From positions 1 through 64,000 of the forward strand of contig NZ_BRLB01000002.1 in the NCBI RefSeq assembly GCF_027923465.1: 64,000 bases of DNA, in the 5' to 3' direction. How positions within the stretch are numbered: position 1 is the stretch's first letter; the number at the start of each line of letters is the position of its first letter. Of the stretch, positions 36,656 to 44,998 are shown piece after piece. Source of the stretch: Vallitalea longa (GTDB lineage: Bacteria > Bacillota > Clostridia > Lachnospirales > Vallitaleaceae). The position numbers were made by a program, and so were the translations under genes. Below the pieces are notes generated by a model that was not told the origin of the DNA, searched no databases, and saw nothing but the letters and a program-made list of their open reading frames with translations.

Positions 36656-37603
36656 TCAATTAAATGTATCACCTAGGATATTTATCAATGTATTATAATA
36701 TTTATTCGGTTCTTCTATTTCTGGAAAATGGGCTGATTCCTCAAACCATATACATCTTTTTCTAGGAGCAATTAATTTATCACAATACTGTTGAACGATA
36801 ATTTGAGGGGTTACATAATCATATCTTCCCATACAAAAGTACGTAGGAACTTTTATCTTTTTAATGGTTTTATTAAAATCAATGTTTTTCTTATATATAT
36901 CAGTAAACAAATGTTTAATAGACACTTCTTGACCTTTCATTATAATATCAATTTCTTCTTCACTGCAATTATCAGTTAACATCTTGAAATAATTACTGTT
37001 CCTTTCTATATATCCTAATATGTTCAACCATTTTCTTTCTTTTCCTATATCTTCTATGAGATTATCATATGGAGGATTGCCTATTTCCAATAGTTCTTCT
37101 ACAGCTTCAATATTATTTAACACTTTAGCTTTATTTAATATAAAATCATATGATAATTTTTCACTTTTATATGTATCTATCATTTGCCCTGATCCTATAT
37201 ATCCATAAAACTTATCTGGATATTTATATACAGTCATTAATCCGTAAACGGTTCCCATAGATTGAGCAGCCATAAAAATTTTGTTTTTGTTATATTCTTT
37301 TATTAAATAATCAACTACCTCTTTAGTATCTAATATAAATTGGTCAAGATTCATGGTATTTACAGCTATACTACTATTATAAGATTTACCTGCACCTCTT
37401 TGGTCCCAATTCACTACTAAAAAACTTTTTTCAATATTTTTCTGAAACTCATGTGCGATAGGACTATATGGAATACCTGGACCTCCATGTAAAAATAAAA
37501 GAATGGGATTATTAATATCACCTCTAACCATTATGTATTGCATAGTTTTGTTAATATTAATCTTTTTAGATATACTTATGTAACTTGAATAATTTGATTT
37601 CAA
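36656..37603 (-). CDS. Alpha/beta hydrolase, proline iminopeptidase-like
   Basis: These 315 residues have HGGPGIPYSP (oxyanion hole), NWDQRGAGKS, nucleophile Ser in AAQSMGTVYG, a cap domain, and a late Asp/His pair in GRYDYVTP and ESAHFPEIEEP. This is the layout of proline iminopeptidase-type S33 enzymes, though many relatives hydrolyse other amides or esters. I choose the TTG start with AAAGGAG 8 bases ahead; the GTG nine bases upstream lies inside that site. A strong promoter and two operator-like repeats separate it from a divergent regulator. Confidence 0.85.
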   Translation of the reverse strand: MKSNYSSYISISKKININKTMQYIMVRGDINNPILLFLHGGPGIPYSPIAHEFQKNIEKSFLVVNWDQRGAGKSYNSSIAVNTMNLDQFILDTKEVVDYLIKEYNKNKIFMAAQSMGTVYGLMTVYKYPDKFYGYIGSGQMIDTYKSEKLSYDFILNKAKVLNNIEAVEELLEIGNPPYDNLIEDIGKERKWLNILGYIERNSNYFKMLTDNCSEEEIDIIMKGQEVSIKHLFTDIYKKNIDFNKTIKKIKVPTYFCMGRYDYVTPQIIVQQYCDKLIAPRKRCIWFEESAHFPEIEEPNKYYNTLINILGDTFN

Positions 37604-37620
37604 TATATTCACTCCTTTGT

Positions 37621-37745
37621 GTTAAATTATATTTAACCTTATAGCATAATTATATAAGTTTAAAATTGCTGTGTCAATTATAAGTTTAATATTATTTAAC
37701 TTTATATGGTAATGTATTGAAAATCAAATATTATTGTACTATAAT
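37621..37745. promoter_or_regulatory. Divergent promoters with two 17-bp operator-like repeats
   Basis: For the hydrolase (minus strand): TTGACA (37677-37672), 17 bp, TATAAT (37654-37649). For the regulator (plus strand): TTGAAA (37717-37722), 17 bp, TATAAT (37740-37745). GTTAAATTATATTTAAC (37621-37637) and GTTTAATATTATTTAAC (37684-37700) are near-identical palindromes flanking the hydrolase promoter, as expected for binding by the XRE regulator. Confidence 0.82.
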
Positions 37746-37775
37746 AATTATAAGATCAATGTGGAGGTAATTATA

Positions 37776-39086
37776 TTGGAATCTCTAGGCAGTAAAATAA
37801 AACGAATAAGAAAAGAATTACATATTACACAATCACAACTAGCAGATAAGGACATGACAAAAAGTATGATAAGTCAAATTGAAAATAATATAGCAACACC
37901 TTCCATGAAAAATTTGAAAATAATAGCTGACAGACTAAACAAACCAGTATCCTTTTTTTTGGATCAAAGCAATAGAAATGTTTTACCTTTAAACATTATA
38001 AATGATGAATTAAAAAGTATTGATATATTGATAAATAAATTGGAGTATAAAAAAGCTATAGAAAAATTGAACTTACTTCTCAAAACATATAATTTTAGTC
38101 AGTATGGTAAATTAAATGGGGATATATTATTTAAACTAAGTGAATGCTTAGGTGCATTAAACTTATTTCATGAAAGTCAAGAAAATATTGATAAAGCAAT
38201 AAAAATATACGAAAACAATCAGCTATTTTCAGATGCTGCTATGGCACAAATGGAAAAGATAAATAGATATGTAAAAGAGTATGATTATAAAACATGTCTT
38301 GATATTTTAGATGTAGCTATGGATAAATATAATCAATCAATAATTAAAAATTATTTTTTTGAATTGAATTACTTATATTTAAAAGCCATGATTAATTCGA
38401 GTTTGGGTAATTTTGAGAATGCAATTATTCTTTTAAATGATGCTATAAGATTATCTAAAGAAAAACATATATATTACAATTCAGATATGATTTATCAGAC
38501 ATTAGCCTGTATTAATCTAATTAATAATAACAATAAGCTATTTTTATATAATATAAAAAAAGCAAAACAATTTTCTGTTTTTACTGAAGATAATTTCAGA
38601 TTATCACTTATTAATATTAATTACGCTCAATATGAAAATATAAATGATAAACCTACTAAAGCACTTGAATATTTAACAGAGGTTAAAAGTGAACGTAAAG
38701 ATTTACTGATCTTTTATATGATTGAAAAGGCTAAAGCAAATTATTTGTTGAAAAATTATAAGATGAGTCTAGATTTATTCAATAAAATCAATTATAAGGA
38801 TACAAATACATGGTATTTACATAAACATGACTACCTTTTCATGTGGTCTGCTAAAATATACCATGGTCTTGCCTTAATGAAAATAGGGAATCTTGATGAT
38901 GCATTGATAGAAATGAAAATTGGAATTTCCAAATTAGAAGTATTTGAAAATTCCATATACCATATTTTTGCATATAAAAGTATAAGTGAACTCTATAATC
39001 TAATGCATAACTATAAAGCAGCATTTAAGTATTTAAAATTAGCTAATACCATGGAATCTTTTTTGAAAGAATTACCTTTTAAGTAA
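37776..39086 (+). CDS. XRE-type regulator with TPR domain
   Basis: These 436 residues have an N-terminal HTH (about 1-60: LGSKIKRIRKELHITQSQLADKDMTKSMISQIENNIATPSM) and a long helical TPR-like array to the end. This PlcR/Rgg/NprR-like layout often senses peptides. The TTG start has GGAGG 8 bases ahead and lies after the promoter; an in-frame ATG at 37734 would precede transcription. A peptide-cleaving hydrolase next door makes peptide sensing attractive, but no signal peptide gene was found. Confidence 0.85.
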   Translation: MESLGSKIKRIRKELHITQSQLADKDMTKSMISQIENNIATPSMKNLKIIADRLNKPVSFFLDQSNRNVLPLNIINDELKSIDILINKLEYKKAIEKLNLLLKTYNFSQYGKLNGDILFKLSECLGALNLFHESQENIDKAIKIYENNQLFSDAAMAQMEKINRYVKEYDYKTCLDILDVAMDKYNQSIIKNYFFELNYLYLKAMINSSLGNFENAIILLNDAIRLSKEKHIYYNSDMIYQTLACINLINNNNKLFLYNIKKAKQFSVFTEDNFRLSLININYAQYENINDKPTKALEYLTEVKSERKDLLIFYMIEKAKANYLLKNYKMSLDLFNKINYKDTNTWYLHKHDYLFMWSAKIYHGLALMKIGNLDDALIEMKIGISKLEVFENSIYHIFAYKSISELYNLMHNYKAAFKYLKLANTMESFLKELPFK

Positions 39087-39087
39087 T

Positions 39088-39119
39088 TTGGATTTTATGA
39101 AAATCCAATAATATTTTTA
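39088..39119 (+). terminator. Terminator of the XRE-TPR gene
   Basis: TTGGATTTT (39088-39096) pairs with AAAATCCAA (39100-39108) around a 3-base loop, followed by a T-rich tail. It overlaps the end of the converging topoisomerase gene. Confidence 0.75.
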
Positions 39120-41380
39120 TTACCAGGAAAAATTTGTTTACCCTTGGAATTTCTTTTTTTAATTCCTATGGCTGAAATATTCTTTTTATTAATTTCATCA
39201 TCCACATTAATTTGAATAGTTTTTTGCTCAGAATCAATAAACGCTACATCAACAATATGATCTGAGCTATTTAGTTTAATTAAATTAACTCCTTTAGCAG
39301 TTCTTTTCTGATTAGGAACTTCTTCAGTCTTTATAATTAATGCAAAACCATTAGCTGTAACTGTAATCAATAGTTCTTCATTATGCATACTAATAATTTT
39401 TATAATGCTATCATCATCATTCAGCTTAGTCGCTGTTATTTTTGAACGTGAACTATTGAATTCAGAAGCGTCTACCTGTTTAACTAATCCATATTTGGTT
39501 AAAAATAATAATTTATCATCAGTACATAGTTTATTGATCATGATTATATTCTTTTCGTCTATCTGCGTCAAAACACTTATAGCAGTACCTTTATCACTCA
39601 ATTTAGTTTTTGGTATATTTCCGACTTTTAATTTATATAAATAACCCCTATTATCAAACAAACAAATTTTATCCTCAGTAGTAGCTTTAATTATACATGT
39701 CATCTCTAACTCGAGTTTATCTTTGTTTTTATCAAAAGTATCCATATCAATTGATTTAATATAATTTTTATCGTCCACCAATACATATACATCTTCAACT
39801 ATTTTTTCGTCTGTTATGATAAGTGTTTCTAGATTTTTTAATACGGTTTTACGTTTACTAGTATATTTATCGCTTATTCTTTGTAGTTCAGATATGATTG
39901 TTTTATTTAGTACATTTTTATTGCTTAATATTTTTTCATATCTGCTAATTTTTTTCATTATTTGTTTATACTGCTTCTCTACTTCTAATTTTTCAAGGCC
40001 AACTAATTTGTATAATCTCATTTCTAAAATTATAGTTGCTTGGCGTTCAGTATAGTTGAATTTTTTGGCACGATTTTCACTTTTTTTTGTTCTGAAGTTA
40101 ATATTAGTCGTATCACCAGTAATTAAACAATTTTTAACTGTTTTTGCATTCTTAGCTCCACGAATTGCTTCAATAATGATATCAATTTCATCATAAGCTT
40201 TGAGCAAACCTTCTGTTCCTTCTTTTTTATCAAGTTCTTGATCTAGTAAGTATCTATAACGTTTAGTATAAATATCTTGTTGGAATTCAACAAACTTCTG
40301 TATAGCAGATTTTAGATTGAACAGATATGGTTTTTGCTCATGTAATGCAAGCATGTTAACGCTGAAATTATCTTCTAACCTTGTTTTGCCATATAATTTA
40401 TTGACTAATCTATAAGGATCAACATCTTTTTTTGTTTCTATAATAATCTCTATTTCTCCTCTTGAACTTTCATCTCGTATATCTTGTATGCCATTTAATT
40501 TTTTATTTCTCACTAGATCGACTAAATTTTCAATTAGCATGGATTTGTTCCCTATTAGAGTATATGGTATTTCTCTAATGACTATATTACTTTTACCATT
40601 ATTAATTTTTTCAATATCTATTTTAGCTCTTATTTTAATTTTTCCTTTACCTGTAGAGTAAATACTTTCTAACTGGTCTTTATTTGCTATTATACCTCCT
40701 GTAGGAAAATCTGGACCTTTTATATATGTCATAAGTTCTTTGATGGTTATGTCTTCGTTATTAATATACGCTATAGTACCGTCAATAATTTCTCCTAGGT
40801 TATGTGTAGGAAAATTGGTTGACATACCAACGGCAATACCTGTCATACCGTTAACCAGTGCGTTAGGAAATTTAGCAGGCAAAATGGTTGGTTCCATAAG
40901 AGTTTCATCGAAATTAGTTTTCATTTCAACTATATCTTTATCAATATCCTCTAACAGCTCCAGAGAAATAGGTTTCAATCTAGCTTCTGTATACCTCATT
41001 GCAGCAGCACCGTCGCCATCAATAGAACCAAAGTTACCATGTCCATCTATCAGCTCTTCCTTATAAGTAAAATCTTGAGCCATTCTAACCATAGAATTAT
41101 ATATTGAACCATCCCCATGTGGATGATATTTACCCATAGTATCTCCAACTATACGTGCACATTTACGATATGGTTTATCAGGTGTCACATTCAAATCTTT
41201 CATTGCATATAGTGTTCTTCTTTGAACAGGCTTCAATCCATCTCTAATATCCGGTAATGCCCTTGCTGCAATTACGCTCATTGCATAATCTATATATGAC
41301 TGTTTCATTTCATCTTCATAATCTGTTGTTATTATATGCTGATTTGTAAGATCCGGTAATTTAACGTTTTTTTTCATCAT
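39095..41380 (-). CDS. parC: Type IIA topoisomerase subunit A (ParC-like)
   Basis: These 761 residues have the cleavage domain with catalytic Tyr130 in AAMRYTEARL and the QRRTLYAMKDL, KYHPHGDGSIY and DGHGNFGSIDGD motifs, followed by a beta-pinwheel C-terminal domain. The GyrA box (QRRGGKG) is not seen; the nearest stretch reads NQKRTAKG, which argues for topoisomerase IV rather than gyrase. It follows the ATPase subunit gene by 13 bp. Two adjacent ATG codons fit the AAAGGA site; the first is used here. Confidence 0.85.
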   Translation of the reverse strand: MMKKNVKLPDLTNQHIITTDYEDEMKQSYIDYAMSVIAARALPDIRDGLKPVQRRTLYAMKDLNVTPDKPYRKCARIVGDTMGKYHPHGDGSIYNSMVRMAQDFTYKEELIDGHGNFGSIDGDGAAAMRYTEARLKPISLELLEDIDKDIVEMKTNFDETLMEPTILPAKFPNALVNGMTGIAVGMSTNFPTHNLGEIIDGTIAYINNEDITIKELMTYIKGPDFPTGGIIANKDQLESIYSTGKGKIKIRAKIDIEKINNGKSNIVIREIPYTLIGNKSMLIENLVDLVRNKKLNGIQDIRDESSRGEIEIIIETKKDVDPYRLVNKLYGKTRLEDNFSVNMLALHEQKPYLFNLKSAIQKFVEFQQDIYTKRYRYLLDQELDKKEGTEGLLKAYDEIDIIIEAIRGAKNAKTVKNCLITGDTTNINFRTKKSENRAKKFNYTERQATIILEMRLYKLVGLEKLEVEKQYKQIMKKISRYEKILSNKNVLNKTIISELQRISDKYTSKRKTVLKNLETLIITDEKIVEDVYVLVDDKNYIKSIDMDTFDKNKDKLELEMTCIIKATTEDKICLFDNRGYLYKLKVGNIPKTKLSDKGTAISVLTQIDEKNIIMINKLCTDDKLLFLTKYGLVKQVDASEFNSSRSKITATKLNDDDSIIKIISMHNEELLITVTANGFALIIKTEEVPNQKRTAKGVNLIKLNSSDHIVDVAFIDSEQKTIQINVDDEINKKNISAIGIKKRNSKGKQIFPGNKNIIGFS

Positions 41381-41393
41381 TAGCTTCCTTTCC

Positions 41394-43370
41394 CTAAGAA
41401 TCTATATTGGCATTTTCAGCTTCGCTGTTAATAAATTCTCTTCTTGGCGGTACTTTCTCTCCCATTAATAGCGCTGTGGTTTCTTCAGCTTGAATTAAGT
41501 TCTCTATCTGTATTTTTTTTAGAGTTCTTGATTGAGGATTCATTGTAGTTTCCCATAGTTGTTCTGCATTCATTTCTCCTAAACCTTTGTAACGCTGGAC
41601 TTCAGTATTTTTTCTTCTGATTTTTTTCAGTATTTTTTCTAATTCTCTATCATTATAGGCATATAATTCTGTTTTCGATGATTTTATTTTATATAATGGT
41701 GGCATGGCTAAGTACACTTTTCCATTAATAATCAGTTCAGGCATATGCTTATAGAAGAATGTCAATAGTAGTGTCGCTATATGAGCCCCATCTACATCAC
41801 CATCAGTCATTATAATTATTTTATCATACTTCAATTTGCTTATATTAAAATCTTCACTTGACCTATTACCGAATAGACCATCACCGAATCCTGTTCCCAG
41901 TGCATTTATTATTGATACTATCTCTTTATTTTCAAGTATTTTACTGATTTTACTTCTTTCAGTATTCAGTACTTTCCCTTTTAGAGGTAGTATTGCTTGA
42001 TAACGTCTATCTCTGCCTTGTTTAGCTGATCCACCAGCTGAGTCTCCTTCTACTAAAAAAAGTTCAGTTAAAATACCTTTTTTCTCATTTAGTGATAATC
42101 TGCATGATGCTAATTTTCCATTAGAAGATATTTTAGATTGATTTTTTAAAATGTTGTTTCTGGCATTTGCTTCTGTCTTTCTTATAGTATGTGATCTAAC
42201 TGCACTTTCTGCAATTTTAGTTATAGTCTTTTCATTTCTATCGAAATATTGCTCTAATTGAGAATATGTTATATCTGATACAATACCCCTTACTTCCGTA
42301 TTACCAAGTTTGGTTTTTGTTTGACCTTCAAATTGTGGTTCGGGTACTTTCACGGACACTATAGCTGTTAATCCGTTTCTTACATCCTTACCATCAAGGG
42401 TGCCTTTTCCTTTAAAAACCGATAATTCCTTAGCATATTTATTGACTATTCTTGTTAAAGACAATTTGAATCCCGAAACATGCATTCCTTCTTCTTGGGT
42501 ATTGATGTTATTACAGAATGAAAATATATTTTCTGTAAAATCGTTGGTGAATTGAAGAGCTATCTCAACTATTACACCATCTTTATTATCAGAAATATAA
42601 ATCACATCATCATGAAGTTTGGTTTTGGTAGTATTTATCTCTCTGATAAATCCAATAAGACCATCTTCTTCGTGATAAACCACTTTCTCAGGTTGAGGTA
42701 ATGTATTATCTTGATAAATAGTAGTTAATCCACTATTCAAGAAAGCTATTTCTTTCATTCTTTTTTTTATGATATTAGGTTTGAATTTTATTTGGTCAAA
42801 GATTTCAACATCAGGTAAAAAAGTTATTTTCGTACCCCTTTTCCTTGTATTCCTTATAGGTATTAATGCTCCATTATCAAGCGATGTTACTGCTTTTCCA
42901 CCACTTTTATATTCATCAATGTATACTTTACCACCTCTATATATTTCAACTGTGAATTTAGAAGATAATGCATTAACAACTGATGCACCAACTCCGTGTA
43001 GTCCTCCTGAATACTTATATGTATCTTGATCGAATTTTCCTCCTGCATGAAGTACAGTAAATATTATTCTTTCAGTTGTAATTCCTCTAGGATATTGTGC
43101 CTTCGGATAATCTTTTGTATTATCATGCAAATCAATAGGTATACCACTTCCATTATCTTCAATACTAACAGAATTATCTTCATTTAGTGTTATATTGATT
43201 TGATTACACATACCTGCTAAATGTTCATCTATACCATTATCTATTATTTCCCATATCAAATGATGTAATCCTCTTGTTCCAGTGTTGCCTATATACATAC
43301 CTGGTCTTAATCTAACAGGTTCTAATCCTTCTAGTACCTTAATGTTTTTTCCACTGTATTCTCTAGCCAC
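41394..43370 (-). CDS. parE: Type IIA topoisomerase subunit B (ParE-like)
   Basis: These 658 residues have the GHKL ATPase motifs (IIDNGIDEHLAG, EDNGSGIP, YSGGLHGVGASVVNALS), the QTKTKLGN ATP-contact stretch and the TOPRIM motifs EGDSAGGSAKQGRDR and MTDGDVDGAHIATLLL. GTG is chosen as start because AAAGGAG lies 8 bases ahead; six more in-frame codons lie before it. Pairing with a subunit A that lacks a GyrA box supports ParE, but GyrB cannot be excluded. Confidence 0.85.
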   Translation of the reverse strand: MAREYSGKNIKVLEGLEPVRLRPGMYIGNTGTRGLHHLIWEIIDNGIDEHLAGMCNQINITLNEDNSVSIEDNGSGIPIDLHDNTKDYPKAQYPRGITTERIIFTVLHAGGKFDQDTYKYSGGLHGVGASVVNALSSKFTVEIYRGGKVYIDEYKSGGKAVTSLDNGALIPIRNTRKRGTKITFLPDVEIFDQIKFKPNIIKKRMKEIAFLNSGLTTIYQDNTLPQPEKVVYHEEDGLIGFIREINTTKTKLHDDVIYISDNKDGVIVEIALQFTNDFTENIFSFCNNINTQEEGMHVSGFKLSLTRIVNKYAKELSVFKGKGTLDGKDVRNGLTAIVSVKVPEPQFEGQTKTKLGNTEVRGIVSDITYSQLEQYFDRNEKTITKIAESAVRSHTIRKTEANARNNILKNQSKISSNGKLASCRLSLNEKKGILTELFLVEGDSAGGSAKQGRDRRYQAILPLKGKVLNTERSKISKILENKEIVSIINALGTGFGDGLFGNRSSEDFNISKLKYDKIIIMTDGDVDGAHIATLLLTFFYKHMPELIINGKVYLAMPPLYKIKSSKTELYAYNDRELEKILKKIRRKNTEVQRYKGLGEMNAEQLWETTMNPQSRTLKKIQIENLIQAEETTALLMGEKVPPRREFINSEAENANIDS

Positions 43371-43554
43371 TAAAAAAACTCCTTTCAACTTTCGTACAGT
43401 AATAAATCATATAATTTAACTAAAGATAAATATATCAAAAAATCAGCTGATAATCAATTTAAATTTAATCTATACAATATGATAAATAGAATATAAAAGT
43501 TCTACCATCTCTTTATTTAACAAAGTATAACTTTTATTTATATGTAAAAAGAAA

Positions 43555-43573
43555 TGCAGAGTTTATCCCTGCA
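43555..43573 (-). terminator. Terminator of the sspH-like gene
   Basis: On the minus strand TGCAG pairs with CTGCA around GGATAAACT and is followed by TTTCTTTTT. It is a short stem, 34 bp past the stop codon. Confidence 0.6.
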
Positions 43574-43606
43574 TAAATAATATACTATACATTTTTAATA
43601 TTTTAT

Positions 43607-43792
43607 TTATATATTCATTTCATTCAATTCTCTAACACTAACAACTTCATTATTGGTTGGTGCATCCAACATTTCAATTTCAGCTGTTTGTTCTTCTTGA
43701 TTTACACTTTTTATCCATATAGGATTCCCATTGTAATTTACATCAATAACACCTTTTGAATCGAAAATCTCTTGAGCTCTTTCTATTTTCAT
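43607..43792 (-). CDS. sspH: H-type small acid-soluble spore protein
   Basis: These 61 residues match the SspH family: ERAQEIFDSKGVIDVNYNGNPIWIKSVNQEEQTAEIEMLDAP, with the typical YxGxPVWIxSV centre. Such proteins are packed in the spore core, which shows the organism forms spores. The ATG follows AAAGG by 9 bases; a TTG three codons upstream is less likely. It is a monocistronic gene between the topoisomerase pair and an acetyltransferase. Confidence 0.88.
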   Translation of the reverse strand: MKIERAQEIFDSKGVIDVNYNGNPIWIKSVNQEEQTAEIEMLDAPTNNEVVSVRELNEMNI

Positions 43793-43881
43793 ACTAATCA
43801 ACCTTTCATATCTTAATATGGTTATTATTAGGTTTTTACTATAAAATATACATGAAAAACTCTATATGGATATTAACAATA

Positions 43882-44430
43882 TTAGATTAGTTCTCCATCA
43901 CTATAAAAAGGGTCACAATACTTAACTATACCTTTTACATTAGATAGTGAGTCTTTTTCTAATTCCAATGCAAATAAGTATGGATTGTTACATTCCTCAT
44001 CAAGACCTATATTATAATTTAACGCTTCAATGAATCCAAATTTCTTATATAATTTTGGATGACCCAATACTATGATTGAAGTATATCCTAATGATTTGGC
44101 TTTTTTTATGGATTCTGTCATTAATTTTGAGCCTATACCTTTATTTTGGTAATCCTTATGTACGGATAGAGGTGCTAAAGCTAGGGATTCATTTATATTG
44201 CCATCATTTATAATAGACATTGGTGTATACATTATATGACCTACTATTTTATTATCATACTCTGCAACTAATGAAAGTTCATTTATGTAATATGGAGAAT
44301 TTCTTATATCACTAACTAAATTCCATTCATTGAAATCAGATATTTTATTTTCTTTGAAAAAAGCAGATTTTATTACATCATTAACTATTCCATATTCATC
44401 ACTGTTTTCTTTTCTAATTATTACATCCAC
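43882..44430 (-). CDS. GNAT family N-acetyltransferase
   Basis: These 182 residues have the acetyl-CoA loop VHKDYQNKGIGSKLM preceded by LALAPLSV, and LGHPKLYKKFGFIEA, as in YhbS-type GNAT proteins. The substrate is unknown. GTG is chosen as start because GAAAGAGG lies 8 bases ahead; 27 upstream in-frame codons have no such site. It is divergent from the Cys-rich peptide gene, with 208 bp of AT-rich DNA between. Confidence 0.87.
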   Translation of the reverse strand: MDVIIRKENSDEYGIVNDVIKSAFFKENKISDFNEWNLVSDIRNSPYYINELSLVAEYDNKIVGHIMYTPMSIINDGNINESLALAPLSVHKDYQNKGIGSKLMTESIKKAKSLGYTSIIVLGHPKLYKKFGFIEALNYNIGLDEECNNPYLFALELEKDSLSNVKGIVKYCDPFYSDGELI

Positions 44431-44638
44431 TGTTATAACCTCTTTCTCTTTTATATTAATTCTATTATACACTACTACTCTTTTACAATAAATAGTTATT
44501 ATCAATAGCATTAATTAATTTATTCATTAACAATATATAGATATTAAGTAATAATATATTCAATAAAATACTTTATATTTTTTTAACTATAATAAACCAA
44601 TCACGAAGTAATTGAAATAATATAACTGTTATTATATA

Positions 44639-44998
44639 ATGGATATATACAAAAATTACATGCTAATACAGTTCTTTACAAATGTTAATAATTATTACTA
44701 TTTATATAAGGAGATGATTGAAATATCAGAAAAAGAAGATTGGATCATTAAGATTAAGAATGAAGTACCTTATGTTGAGATTCCTGAAAGATTTAGAGAA
44801 GATTCAGATATCGAATCAATGCCATTAGTAGATTTTATGAAAATCATTAATCAGATGAAAGCCGACGAAACACAAAAAATAGACAGAGGATTCATGAAAC
44901 ATTGTTGCCTAAAAATAAAAATCAAACATTGTTGTGTTAAACCACCACCAGGAACTAAATATGGAGCAGGAAATATGTCATGGTGTTCAAATAAGTGA
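44639..44998 (+). CDS. Candidate Cys-rich RiPP precursor peptide
   Basis: The frame encodes up to 119 residues. The N-terminal part is charged and leader-like (EIPERFREDSDIESMPLVDFMKII). The C-terminal 35 residues are basic with a repeated KHCC (Cys89-90, Cys98-99), then PPPGTKYGAG and Cys116 near the end. Its stop overlaps the start of a radical SAM/SPASM gene, so it is most likely that enzyme's substrate. The true start is unclear: an AAGGAG directly abuts an internal ATG at 44714 (94 residues), while the earlier ATGs lack a ribosome binding site. I know no named family for it. Confidence 0.65.
   Translation: MDIYKNYMLIQFFTNVNNYYYLYKEMIEISEKEDWIIKIKNEVPYVEIPERFREDSDIESMPLVDFMKIINQMKADETQKIDRGFMKHCCLKIKIKHCCVKPPPGTKYGAGNMSWCSNK

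Noticed and set aside
42769-43029. 86-codon ORF opposite the ParE-like gene, and similar long frames opposite other genes
   Set aside because: They are antisense shadows of well-supported genes with no ribosome binding site or family features.
43384-43396. CAACTTTCGTAC near the ParE start as another copy of the 24.2-kb element end
   Set aside because: The match is short and consists partly of the ribosome binding site of the gene.
44718-44828. Alternative frame (TTG start) behind the AAGGAG at 44708
   Set aside because: It has good spacing but gives a short unremarkable peptide that ends inside the Cys-rich frame, and it does not couple to the maturase.
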